Origin: Anoplolepis gracilipes
Taxonomy: Eukaryota > Arthropoda > Insecta > Hymenoptera > Formicidae
NCBI RefSeq assembly: GCF_047496725.1
Contig: NC_132972.1
Location: 7,831,501 to 7,895,500 of the forward strand
Direction: 5' to 3'
Length of the DNA: 64,000 bases
Within the stretch, counting starts at the first letter, position 1; each line of letters begins with the position of its first letter. Shown here one piece after another: positions 11,320 through 22,916 of this stretch. The translations under genes were made by a program, and so were the position numbers. The notes beneath the pieces are model-generated. The model was given only the letters and a program-made list of their open reading frames with translations. It did not search any database and was not told where the DNA came from.

Positions 11320-11500
11320 TATATATAAACTAGGCTTTCCCCGTATAAAACGACCCAATTTATAACACTAGAGCGCGAGAAGTGTAAAGGGAATCCAATT
11401 TGAACATATTTTACGCTCTCGAAAAAAAAATCATCTTTTTTTTTTTTTTCGCGTTGCGCTCATCTCCGAGATTTTTTTCGAGACACGGAGAGGGACACCC
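11320..11500. mobile_element. second GGGTGTCC-type right terminus downstream of D1
   Basis: GAGGGACACCC ends at 11500 and is followed by TATATG. It is a better inverted match to the left end CGGGGTGTCCC than the nearer end at 11319. Either the true element runs 10963-11500, or two related elements overlap or are nested here. The segment is otherwise AT-rich with a T13 run at about 11438-11450. Confidence 0.35.
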
Positions 11501-11999
11501 TATATGAACACGTATACACATCCATACGTTCTCGGATATATACAATATAAATATATATATGCGAACTATACACGTATGTGCGCGGGGGAAGGTAAAAAGT
11601 CGAGCGTCCCGGAAGAGAAATAAAGAGACTAGAGGGCTCTTCTCTCTCCTCTGCTTTTTCTTTTCGTGTCTCCTTTCTTTTCTCCTGTTCTCCCTCTCTT
11701 CCTCCTCTTTTCTTCTTTCTTCATCTCTTCATCCTTTTTTCCTCCTCTCTTTCTCTCGCGCATTCGGGATTTCCTGGCTGGAGGACTCACAGCCTGGCAG
11801 CCACTTACCGAGAACTCAAATTGACTTTACGATGGCTTCCTGCCGTTCGTAAATAGCTTAGAACAAGTTTCGACCGTGCGTTCCTCCTCGTGCAATCCTC
11901 GTCAAACGTTTCATGTAAGAAGGGCGCGCCCTTCACCCTTCTCGCAGACGAAGACCTTCCACTGACGGCGGCTGCCGTTATTTTTTCTGTTCGTCCAAG
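11501..11999. other. unique stretch with pyrimidine-rich tract
   Basis: 11640-11760 is an irregular CT-rich tract. 11770-11990 is unique DNA containing the palindrome at 11919-11934. No gene recognised. Confidence 0.45.
11919..11934. repeat. perfect 16-bp GC-rich palindrome
   Basis: GAAGGGCGCGCCCTTC is its own reverse complement. Confidence 0.9.
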
Positions 12000-12068
12000 C
12001 TTCTTCTTCTTCTTCTTCTTCTTCTTCTTTTTCTTCTTCTTCTTCTTTTTCTTCTTCTTCTTCTTTTT
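12000..12068 (+). repeat. (TTC)n microsatellite
   Basis: About 70 bases of TTC triplets with TTTTT interruptions. It is a pure pyrimidine strand; the poly-Lys and poly-Phe readings are artefacts. Confidence 0.96.
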
Positions 12069-15000
12069 CCACTTGTGCAAGTTTCCAAAGAGAAGAATGT
12101 ACGGTAGTTATTGCGTTTTCGCGGAAAATGCGAAAAAGGCATATCGTCGGTAGCGTTTTCTCTTATCGTCTACGGGGTGTTCTTTCAGAAAACAGGGATC
12201 GATAGTAAGGCAACATTTTTCCACTCTCTGATGTACTTTGCAAGAATTTTCTTATACATTTTTTTATTATATTATTTTTGCTACTCTGGATGATATAGAG
12301 AAAAATATTTAATTATTCAAATTGAATTGTATATACATATGTGTATATAACTTTTAGATAAAGTAAAAATTGAATAATGCATCGCGTGAGAGCGGTTAAT
12401 GAATTTTAACTTCATGATGAAAATTTAAACGGGCGCTCCGAATTATATAATGTTATTTATTCATCACGTTGTGTATATAAAAAATAACGAATCTGTCTCG
12501 AAGGAACAAATTACCGGATAAAGTAGACGAGAGCCGCCTCCCTTCTTTTCCGTCGATAATCGCGGAATTTCCAGCCGGGCGGGAAAATCGCAGACAGCTT
12601 GCAGTGTTCTTGCCCTCGGAGGTAGCGGCCTGCCAGCTCGGCTCTCTCGTCTCGCGGGGGGCGACATTCGATAGTGGGAGGGAGGGAAAAAAAAGAGATA
12701 CACACACACACAAGTAGCGAGCGCCGATAATACCGGGCGGGGGACAACGGGGGTGCGTTTTGCGTTTGTTTGCACGCGCGGGAAGGAGCGCCTGCCGAAT
12801 CCCGGATACGGTATCGGAGAGCATCTCTCCCGGCACCGGTAGCGGCGCTTTATTGCGATTTTTATATTTCATCCCGCCGGGGTCCGGCCCGATCAAAAGC
12901 GCTCTGCAGTATGCATGCGAGGGGACACCGGCTCGCCTTTCTCGTACCTGGCCGCGTGCGCACGCTCGCTCGCCGCGCCGGTTAGATGCGAAAGAGGAAA
13001 AAAAAAAGGAAGCGCGTAGGACGGGTTGGTTGCGAGGGATGGATTGAACGAGCGAGTTTATTGTATTTTGGGAGGAAAAAATTCGATACGCGAGACAAAA
13101 AAAAAAACCGTTGCGAAATAGGGTTAAGAGCGAGAAAACGAGACGTATATTATGCGAATCTTGAGTATTTCGAAAAAAATGTTACATCGTGTAAAATGCA
13201 ACCAGGAGAATGATATATGCAAGGTGTTTTGGTCATTACATTTTTTTGTCACGCTGCAAATTCTTTGTGAAATTGGAATTTAATATTTTTTAAATAAAAA
13301 CTTGAAAAAATGTCTTTTTTTTTTTACAAGATTTTAATTTTAATTTTTAACATATTGATAAACTACTCTTCTAAAATGAAATCAATTTATTATTACTGAA
13401 AAACGGTAAATAATTACTTGGAAAAAAAACTTTAGTTAGTAGTTGTGGCTGTTTTTTAATCAATGATATTTTAGAATGTGCGTTTTATACTGCTATATTA
13501 TATAGCGATAAAAAGATTGTATAGCAATATATATTTTGTTAAAGAAATATTTGGTTTTTTTTAACAAGAGTCTTGTACATTTTCCATCACATATCTCAAA
13601 AAAGTATAATATATATAATTTTAAATTTGAATATTTTACATATTTTATTATAACACGTTTATCTATATGCGTGACAGTTTCTTTCAAAAATAATAATCAA
13701 AAGTAAATAGAAAAAGGTGTTTAAACTGTCCCCTTTCTCTCTGTTTCCTAAATATATACGATTATTATACTTATTTTTTAGTAAAATCTTTTTATCATAA
13801 CAGTCGAAGATAAGACGGAGAAGCAAAGTGTGAGTGTTTTGACTAAAGATCAATAAAGTAGTGATTTTTTGGTGAAATCGCGTCACTGTTTTAATCAATG
13901 CTTTAATAAATCTGTATTGATTTCGGTTTAAGAGAGTAAATCACACGAATCACAGTTTTGTTAAAGTTGAAATGGAAAATTAGACTTGCATATTCGCTTA
14001 AATAAATATAATAAATATGAAAATTTTCCAAATTATGTAATAGATATTTTAAGTGCAATTCATTTCTTTGCAATTTAGATAGATATTTAGATATTAATTT
14101 ATTTTAATTAGAAAACAATGTGGAAATACTCAATTTTCGTGTATATTCACGTGAAAAAAAGCGGAGGAGGAAGGGGCAGCACCAATTTTTCATTCCCGAA
14201 TAAAATTATTATCGACGAATGAGTAAGTGGCTCGCAGGTTGCCCCCCGGGTTGCCGGCAGGGGGGTGACCATCGAAGCGGTGGTTGCGATGGATAACGCG
14301 GCCGGAAAAGCGCAGCGGCCCGAAGAAAGAAAGAGAAGGGACACGGAGAATAGGAGAGGGCGAACGGACCAGGCTATTTTTAATATTTAAAATTTAATTT
14401 ACAAAATGCCACTGCCCGCCCTCGCTTCCCCTTTTCGCTCCCACCCCTTTTCACCCTATCCGAACACGCGTTCGGTCACGTCGTTACACATCTGTGCGGC
14501 GCCGCGCCGATTATTGATACCTGCGAATCCTGCGTGTCTTTCTTATAGCCATTTGGATTTTTCAATTATTGCACACTTTAAGTACAAAAGCACTTTCTCT
14601 CATCGAAAATCAAATATTCAATATCAACTCTACATTACCAATATTATGAATATTTTAAGTCTAATTTCTACCGCGTTAATTTTTAATGTCAAATGTTTTT
14701 GTCCAGACTCGACTCGACGTTTTCTTCTGAAAAGTTTTATCATTTTCCGCAATATTTCAATTCTCTCGGCAGTGCATATTTTCTGAAACTTAAATTAATA
14801 ATTATTTTGATGTCTCAAATAAAAATTCTGTTCGAATATACAGTTTGCTAGAAATTAACTGAAGAATATAGTTTTGTCATTTATTTTTTCTCTTCAAACT
14901 TTTTTTCAAAAGCTCATTACTTTTAATTTCTAATTATTTGAAAATTACAAGTGTATCTCAACATTTTTATCGAAAAAAGAAACTACATTAAATATTGATC

Positions 15001-15549
15001 ATAAATCTGTTATTAAAAAATAATGTGATAAAAGTTGAACACTCTTTATTTTAATATGGTTTACGATATATTTTATTAATAACCTGATAATAATTATTAG
15101 ATGTAATTCTGTATGCGTGGTATTGCTTTTAAAATTATATTTTTGAATTTTTGAAATTAATTATCTCTCGTATTAGATATATATTATGTAAAGGTTTTTA
15201 TTGTTTTATGTAAACTGCGTTAATTATATTTAAACGTTACTTTTATTTAAATCAAATTAAAATATTCCCGTATATCCAATGCCAGGAATATACGATGAAT
15301 TTTCAATGCCCCAAGAATCTTGTTAATGTTCTTTCAACGCGTTGCAAATGCGACTTTAATCCCTTCGATCGGCGATCGCGCGTGTAATTACGCGGATTAA
15401 GACGACTCCTCTCTTATTACCGGACTAGGCAATGACTCGGAATTTTATGACGTGAAACACGCGTGTACACACAACAAGAGAGAAAGAAAGAGAGCGACAT
15501 TCTTTTTGTCGGGTCATAAAGAAACCACGGAATGCGCGATCAGTCGCGC
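12069..15549. other. unique and AT-rich noncoding stretch
   Basis: 12070-12450 is AT-rich, 12500-13140 GC-rich unique DNA, 13200-14140 strongly AT-rich, 14150-14530 GC-rich, and 14570-15290 AT-rich again. No open frame with recognisable content and no repeat matching the families below. An ACAC run of six units is at 12701-12712. Confidence 0.55.
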
Positions 15550-15712
<163 letters not shown>

Positions 15713-16553
15713 TCCCGTTGTCGTTACTGCCGTCCCGCGCGTTATGACAATTTTACTTTTATCGATCGTTCCGGGCGGACGACGTTGTATCTCCCTCTCC
15801 ACCTCCGCACCCTTTCCTTTCGCTCGCGTCCCTCTTTCACTCTCCGCCGCACGACCGGAGTCTTTCTTCTCTTTCCCCCTCGCTCGCTCGCTCTCTGTTT
15901 ACAGTGCTCGTCGTGCAAGGGAGATACCGGGGGGTGCGCGCCTCGTCGAAACTTAAGCGGTCGTGTACCTTAGGTATACGCGGCCTCGCGTGTACCTACA
16001 TAATACGATGTAAGTTACGACGCGCCATGTAACTTTGGCACTTTGGACAATGGCTGCTTCTCTTCTCCTCTACACCTACTCCCTCCTGCCTCCTTTTCCT
16101 CCTGCCAACCCCCTCAACTACCCTCTCGCGCCGGCCTCGCCTCTCTGTCGGCATCGTGCCGTCGTATAGCTGCTCGGCGAGAGAGCGGTACAATCAGGCA
16201 CTAAATACTCGTTGGCGTATCGCGCCTAGACCTAGCACAACCAGCCAGCCGGGCGCGCTAATGGTAGCTGCCGTCTACTATATAATGCCCGCGACCGTGA
16301 TAGTAATAATACGCAACGAGCGGGTACAGTGCGTCCCGAAAGCACATTGCAACCCCCGTCGAAGCTTGAGTTTCGTTTCCAGAATTTCACCGTAACTGAT
16401 AAGGCTCTGATTCTCCGCTCGATACATATTCTCCCTTTTGTATCGAATTTCAAAAAATGGCAAGATACAACATCGCACAATAATAATTATTAACATTTTC
16501 TGCACTCAGTTTTCAATCGAGTTTTTATCTTATGTCTTACGGGATGAACTGTG

Positions 16554-16575
16554 TTTTTTTTTTTTTTTTTTTTTT
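16554..16575 (+). repeat. poly-T tract
   Basis: 22 consecutive T. No target-site duplication or SINE-like body is visible next to it. Confidence 0.95.
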
Positions 16576-16907
16576 CTTCTTAAATCGTCTTGGAGCGCGT
16601 TCTCGAAATATTTATGTACGATTACGCTGACGCGTCTCGCGATTCAATGATCTCGGATTAACGCCAAAGAGCCGTTGCAACGCGCGTTAGCTTTGATCAT
16701 CCACTGTTACTTTAGCTGAACGCGACCCCACAAAAGATCAACAAGCGTGTATATCAATGGGAGGACCGACCTCCTCCTCCTCCCTTCGAACTTTCGCGCG
16801 CGGCGCTTGATGTGGAAGGAAGGGCCAATCGCCCTAACGCGACCTCCGCAATTCGTACGTGAAATCGATTCTCGATTGTACCCTCGAATTCTCGATACCA
16901 CGCCAGG

Positions 16908-16929
16908 CGGCGGCGGCGGCGGCGGCGGC
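16908..16929 (+). repeat. (GGC)n trinucleotide array
   Basis: Seven GGC units, G/C only. Confidence 0.95.
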
Positions 16930-17361
16930 AGCCGCCACGCCAAGTAATTCGAACGTGACGGCGACCGGAGGTCGGCGATGACGCTGATGACAAGAGCCAG
17001 AGTTGGGAGAACGCGGGGGAGGAGGTGGGAGAGGGAGACGGACTAGGAGGGACGGAAGGGAGGCTGGTTCGAGGTCGGCTCGCCTCAAACGAGCGACGTA
17101 TCTCTAATCCAACACCATAGAACTGACCAGTGCTATTTAGTCGGCATTGTATCGGATAAAGGGAGTGCCGTGTAACACCACCATAGTAACACCATGCCCT
17201 CTGTCGATCTCCACCGAGCCATATTCGTCCCCTGGATCTGGCCGACCGACCCTGTGCCGACCGCGTTCCCCTTTCTCTCTTGCCGCAACCCCTTCTTGGC
17301 TCTTTCTCTCTTCGCTACTTTTGTCTCTCTCGCGCGCACTCTCTCGACCATCCTCTCCCTT

Positions 17362-17390
17362 TCTCTCTCTCTCTCTCTCTCTGTCTCTCT
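17362..17390 (+). repeat. (CT)n microsatellite
   Basis: About 29 bases of CT with one CTG interruption, inside a larger CT-rich unique region (17270-17470). Confidence 0.93.
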
Positions 17391-19158
17391 TATTCCACCA
17401 AACACCCTTGTCCTCCACGTCGACCGTCGTTCTCTCCCCCGCGCGCTCGTTCTCTCCGTTCTCTTCACCGTCCGCCCTCACCCCCGTGGAATCAATTGCG
17501 GTCGCCATGACTACCGTAATGGAGATCCAGGACCAGGAGGGTGCCTTTTCCACGGGAGGTTGACCAAAGCGTATCGCGTAGTGCCTACACGTCAGGGTGA
17601 AATCAAAGACCGAGCTCGAAACCGCTAACGCCGACGAGCCGGCCTCGTTGCGGCAGGCGAGAGAAGAGGACTCTCTCTCTCTCCTTTCCCCCCTCCTACC
17701 CTCTCCTTTACCCTCGTGTCCTCAACTTGTCGTTCACCCTCTCGTTATGCTCGATCTAGCGGAGGATCAATCCCGATGAGCTGATCCTCAACCGCTGCGC
17801 CGCTCGCGAACAAGTGCACGATCAAGCGAGCGAACCTGCGTGTCTCGATAACCAAACCGATCGATTACTTCGATCTCAATTCTCTCTCATTAAGCGCATA
17901 ACATTCGATGTGGTTTTCCGCAAGCTGGCCAAAGTGGCAAAGAGTAGTTCTTATTTCGTTTTGCGCGAATATATCGTGATAATCTATCTTGAATTTTTTC
18001 GATATTTTTGAGATTTCTGTTTTGAAACAGTGTTTTTAAAAATGCCGTCGAGAATGAGAAATATTTATTATAGAATACAATTTACTGTATTATTAATAAT
18101 TCGCACGTAATTGGAATATACATCAATAATTTGAAAAATTAGTCTATAACTGAGCAAAGGTTTATTTTTAGTTGATTGGAGCGAATTTCAAAAGAAACGT
18201 GACTCATTAAGAACAAAATAAACCAACTAAATTTACTTCGTGGAATCGTGAAAAGGACTGACGAATATAATAGAAAGGTCGACTGTAATAGAACCACAAA
18301 TAACATTACAGTCATAAAATGATACTTTAGTATATGATATATAAATATTGAAGCGATGAGATTTTGCAAAGAATTTAGGAGACATGACCTAAATTTCAAA
18401 CAAATCTTTTATTCTATACTTTTTTTTTTTTTTTTTATTTAATCTATATATTATTCCAGAAAATATAATAATAAGTGAAATAAATTTGATAGTTTCTCCT
18501 TCGTAAATATTCAAAGTTTCTAAAACTTTTTAAGAATAACTGTGTTAATCATATATACTATTTGAATTTAAATATATATTATTTAACACATAAATTTAAT
18601 TAAATACATTTCGATTTTTTATTGTATTATAAATACTTAAACATATATCTGTAATATAAAAGATTTGTATAAAATTGATGATTAAAAAGTTAAAAAATAT
18701 TAATGCAATATTTCTAGAATTATTGTAATTTACAAATAACGATGCTAATAATTCTACCGCAAAATGTAACTTCCAAAACGAAAGAAATGGGCGTAACCTT
18801 GTGCCGCGTCCTACGTGTCGACCTTACATATTGTCTATCATTTTGACAGAAATCTTAACGAAGTCGTACACGCATACGTAAGCGGAATTGCGTCCTGTTG
18901 ACGGCCGGAGAGACGAGATCCTCGGCGATCCCGATTGCAGGGGGATGGGGAGAAGACGCGAACGTGTATTAATACCCTTCTGTCTGTCTATCCTACTCAC
19001 GCTCGCAACACGGCTTTATGCACGTACGATACGTGTAACACGTAGCACGTAGGCGAAAGGGTGGTTCGGATCACGCGATCGGAACCGGCAGTAGCAGTAT
19101 CAACCCTTTTCTCTGAAATCAAATTCAACCCGCTCCTCCCCTCCGTCACTGCTCTACG

Positions 19159-19159
<1 letters not shown>
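17391..19159. other. unique and AT-rich noncoding stretch
   Basis: GC-richer to about 17900, then AT-rich to 18780 with a T17 run at 18420-18436, then GC-richer again. No gene recognised. Confidence 0.5.

Positions 19160-19187
<28 letters not shown>
19160..19187 (+). repeat. (CT)n microsatellite
   Basis: 28 bases of CT dinucleotides in a CT-rich neighbourhood. Confidence 0.94.
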
Positions 19188-19190
<3 letters not shown>

Positions 19191-20265
19191 TTCTCTCTCT
19201 TCTACTCACTATCGCGCGCGAGTTTCCTGCTCTCGTCGTCTCCTCGTCGCCCACGCCACAAGCCTGTCCACCCCTCGTTCCTTCGTTCGTTCGACCAGCC
19301 TAGATGTAATTACATAATGGTTTTATGTAGAGACCCCTCGCGCTCCCATCCGACCACCACCTCTCTTTCTACCTTCACTGTCCCTCTCTGATTCTCTCCC
19401 TCTTATACCGTTCCTCCCTTCCTCTTTTCCGGCCGCCCGCGTAACCGTGCAAATAGGTATCCCCGCGGTCTATCAATATTGCACGCTTGCTTACGCCGAC
19501 AGGAGGAGGATGAGAAGGAGGGGCGGGGAGGGGGGGGAGTAAACGTGAAGGGTGTGTGTGCGCGTGGAAGGGTGGCCAACCGGCGGCGACGGCGGTGACG
19601 ACGGTGGCGGTGGCGGCGGTAGCGCGTCCTCGTTAAAAAACCTGTCATTACTCGCCTAGATTCCGGGCTCGACGATCGGAAAATACGCTCGTCTCCGCTC
19701 GAAGATAACATCGGGAGGACGCGGTAGGTAAGGGGGATGCGAAAGGGACGCGAAGGGAGAGGACGCGGACGGCCGGTGGACGTCGCAACGCGGACGTTTT
19801 TTGCCTTCTTATCGACTAATTAAAAGATTCACGCGGCCTCCGCGCGGATCGTCTACCTTCTCCCCCTCCCCTTTTCCTCTCTTCTTTTCCCTTCTCTTTT
19901 TTATATTTTTCTTTTTTTTTTTTTTCTTTTTTTTTTACGCGCTGCAATAGTAACGATTACGACGAGCGAACAACGATGACGACGACGACGATGAACGGCA
20001 ACGCAGCGCACGACGTGTATATAATTCAAGAAGAGAGACGAAAGAGAGTCGCGGCGAAGAGGAAGGGGAGCGGGGGGGGGGAGGGAGATAGAACGAGCAA
20101 GCGCGAGAAGAGCGGAGGAAGGACCCTTTCTCTCCCAGGGTGGCGAAAGGGTTAAAACATAGGGGCCGATGAAAAATTCAGGGGGATTTCAGTGGCTGAA
20201 AAACATTGTTTAGTCCCCTCTCCCTCTTGATGCGTTCGCTCGTTTCCCCCGGTCCTCCCTCCCCC

Positions 20266-20266
<1 letters not shown>
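19188..20266. other. unique stretch with pyrimidine- and purine-rich tracts
   Basis: Pyrimidine-rich runs at 19340-19440 and 19850-19935 (T-rich), a GGC/GGT-rich run at about 19580-19622, and ACG triplets at 19975-19995. No gene recognised. Confidence 0.5.

Positions 20267-20304
<38 letters not shown>
20267..20304 (+). repeat. (CT)n microsatellite
   Basis: About 38 bases of CT with one CCC interruption near the 5' edge. Confidence 0.95.
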
Positions 20305-20307
<3 letters not shown>

Positions 20308-20869
20308 TCGTTCCTCACGCTCGGTAGCACGCTCGGCCGAGTCCGTGGTTCATCTATTATTTCCGCGACACCGGGTAGACGCGCCGCACGAAACGCGTGT
20401 CCGGCCTCTGCTGCTACCACTGTCCTTCTCCACTTTTGCCTTTCGATCTACCACCGATTCCCCGTCCCCCCCCCCTCTCCGCTCCTCTTTCTCTCCCTTT
20501 GCTCTTCTCGTCTCGATCGCGTGTGTACGCGCGCGCCTTTGTCGCGTGAACACGCGCAGCCGTTTTCCGGCTCTCTCCGCGGGAGAAAAAACGGGAAAAG
20601 TCCCGAGGGCGCATCGAGCCGTCCCGGGAAGTCGCGCATCGGAAAAACGCAACGCGCGGCAACAGGAATAAAAGTCTCTCTCCCTCTCTTTCTCTTTCTC
20701 GATGCGCGAAGGGAGGTTGTATTTTACCCTTTACACCGCACGAGATAATTTCGAGAAACGCGGCGACATTCTACGTTTTGTTTTGATTTCCGCGTAGCGC
20801 CAACATTTCCCGAGATAATGGCCATTTTCTCTTCGCCATTCGTAGCTTGATCGACTAAAAATGGACAGC

Positions 20870-20873
<4 letters not shown>

Positions 20874-20912
<39 letters not shown>
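20874..20912 (+). repeat. (GA)n microsatellite
   Basis: 39 bases of uninterrupted GA, opposite in strand sense to the CT array 570 bases upstream. Confidence 0.97.
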
Positions 20913-20914
<2 letters not shown>

Positions 20915-21311
20915 GGTTTTTATATTATTAACATTATTATTTATTACGTGCAGCGGAACTTGATATTATTGTTTATTATTAGAGGTATTTCTTCTGACTT
21001 TATCAAGTTTTATTCGCTGCGTTTAAAAGTCAGCTATCTAAACTAGATCGAATTCTTTGGCAATGGAGCCAACAACACTTTGTTAATTTCTGCAGAGTTT
21101 GATCCAGTTAAGATAGTCGACATTCCAGCGCGAAGTTTACAACGTGTTGGTTGGTCGAGTGTTGAAATTGTCCTAGAAATAAGTAACAAAAATTGCGCTT
21201 TTTCCGAGAGATCAATGTTCCGAGTGGGATAATACCTCTAGATAAAAACAGTATCACATGTCATAAATTCTATATATAAACTTGTGTTTTTTTATTTCGA
21301 GATTATATGTG
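20913..21311. other. AT-rich unique stretch
   Basis: No repeat family, open frame or motif recognised. Confidence 0.45.
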
Positions 21312-21391
21312 TATCTATATTTTTAAATACAATGCATGTGAAAACGATTATATAAAAAATCGTTTTCACGTTGTATTTAAAAATATAGATA
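21312..21391. repeat. strong AT-rich inverted repeat (foldback)
   Basis: The left arm (21312-21346) and right arm (21361-21391) are perfect reverse complements apart from a 4-base TGCA bulge in the left arm. They enclose a 14-base loop. The arms share TATCTATATTTTTAAATACA and GTGAAAACG cores. It could be a foldback or MITE remnant, a cruciform, or a hairpin transcript. No known miRNA seed was recognised. Confidence 0.85.
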
Positions 21392-22878
21392 TATAAATAA
21401 ATTAAGATATATAAAAGAGTCCATGCACACATATAAATAACTTTCTTATTAGTTATTTAAAGTACAAAAAAATTTGAATTAAGAAAAGTCCTTTATTAAA
21501 GATTTTAATTACTTTATTTACATTTATATCTTAGCTTTTTTATAATAATTATTTTGAGCTGAAAAAATTTTACGCAAGTTCTTTAATTATTAAATTGTGT
21601 GCCGTTAATTTTTGTCGATCGCGAATTTCCGTATTACCCTCGTGAAACGTCCCCGCGGTACGTTTCTGATGAAATTGAGTCGATAATTCGAGCCGACTCA
21701 TCCTTGGGCCGCGTTAACACCCTCGTGAAAAGGGGAAACGTGCCGCCGAAGGTGCTTCAAGTGCCGCTGAAGAAACGACGAAGCGGAGCAGGAAATGAAA
21801 ATTAGGACACCTCTCGAGGTGTCCGTGAATTCGATTTCTCTGACGGTCGACGATCGATGCACGTTGTTGCCCGAGTCCCCTTTGCCGTTTGTCCTCCCCC
21901 TGTTTTCTGCCTCGCTTTTCCTCCTAGAAAAGTTTCAATGCGCGCGAGTAAACACGCCGCCTGGAATTTATCGTCGTCCCGAATTCGCGCGCGGCCCGAT
22001 AAACCGAATGATTTACTCGCGAGGTTTCGACGAAATCTCGTCATCGTGGAAATCGGATGAGTACAACCGAACGGAATAAAATAAATTGTATTGTATCCGA
22101 GGATCGAGAGAAGAACAAACGCGTTGTCATAAAGTATAATTTCAATGCAGTACAAAAAAATAATTTTATATACACACAAATATCTCTCAAAGTTATTCTG
22201 CGATAAACTTTCACACACATATCGAAGCACAAGTAATTTAAATACTTTTACTTATCGAAATAAATTAGTCATAAGTTTATAGTATATATTTATCCAGTAT
22301 ACATTATTTAGTTAAATAATTAAATAATTAAGTATATTGTTTTAAATAATTGTCAAATAAAAATAAATAAACAGTTTTAAATGATTATTAAATAAATAAT
22401 AACCTTGTTTTTCGAAAAAAAAAAAAAAAAAAATACTCTTAAGTTATAGCTTTATAGAAATATCAGAAAACGGACGAGTGGATAAAGATTTTCACAGAAG
22501 ATCGCGCATGAATTCGGAACGCGCGTCCTTAAGGAATTGAGGAGCCGTAAATAAGAGCGTATGTAAGAAGGAAGGGATGGTGGCGAGCGTTATTTATCGT
22601 TCGACCGTGGCTTCTAAAATTAGGCGAAAGCACAAGTAAGTCGGAATCGATACCGCAGAGCGAGAGAGCGGCGGCGGCGACGACGACGCCGGTGTCGGGG
22701 GAGGGCGGTGGTGGTCGCGCGAGGGTGTTTCGCGGGGGTAGGGGGGACGTGACATACACGGGGAAGGTCGGAGAGTAAGCAACAACGCGTAACGGCGGGC
22801 CGCCCCGCCACCCAACTAAATTAATCTAAGTAATTCATGTCGAAGTTTGTTCTGCCGCCGTGTGGTATATGTGTGGAT

Positions 22879-22916
<38 letters not shown>

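Larger units (their letters stand above)
15713..17361. other. unique noncoding stretch
   Basis: Mostly GC-richer unique DNA. It contains a T22 run at 16554-16575 and a GGC array at 16908-16929. Overlapping open frames on both strands at 16700-17090 reflect the GGC array and stop-poor composition. Confidence 0.5.

Noticed and set aside
20206..20748. 180-codon plus-strand frame
   Set aside because: Built from CT-array Ser-Leu repeats and stop-poor GC-rich DNA; several frames are open on both strands at once.
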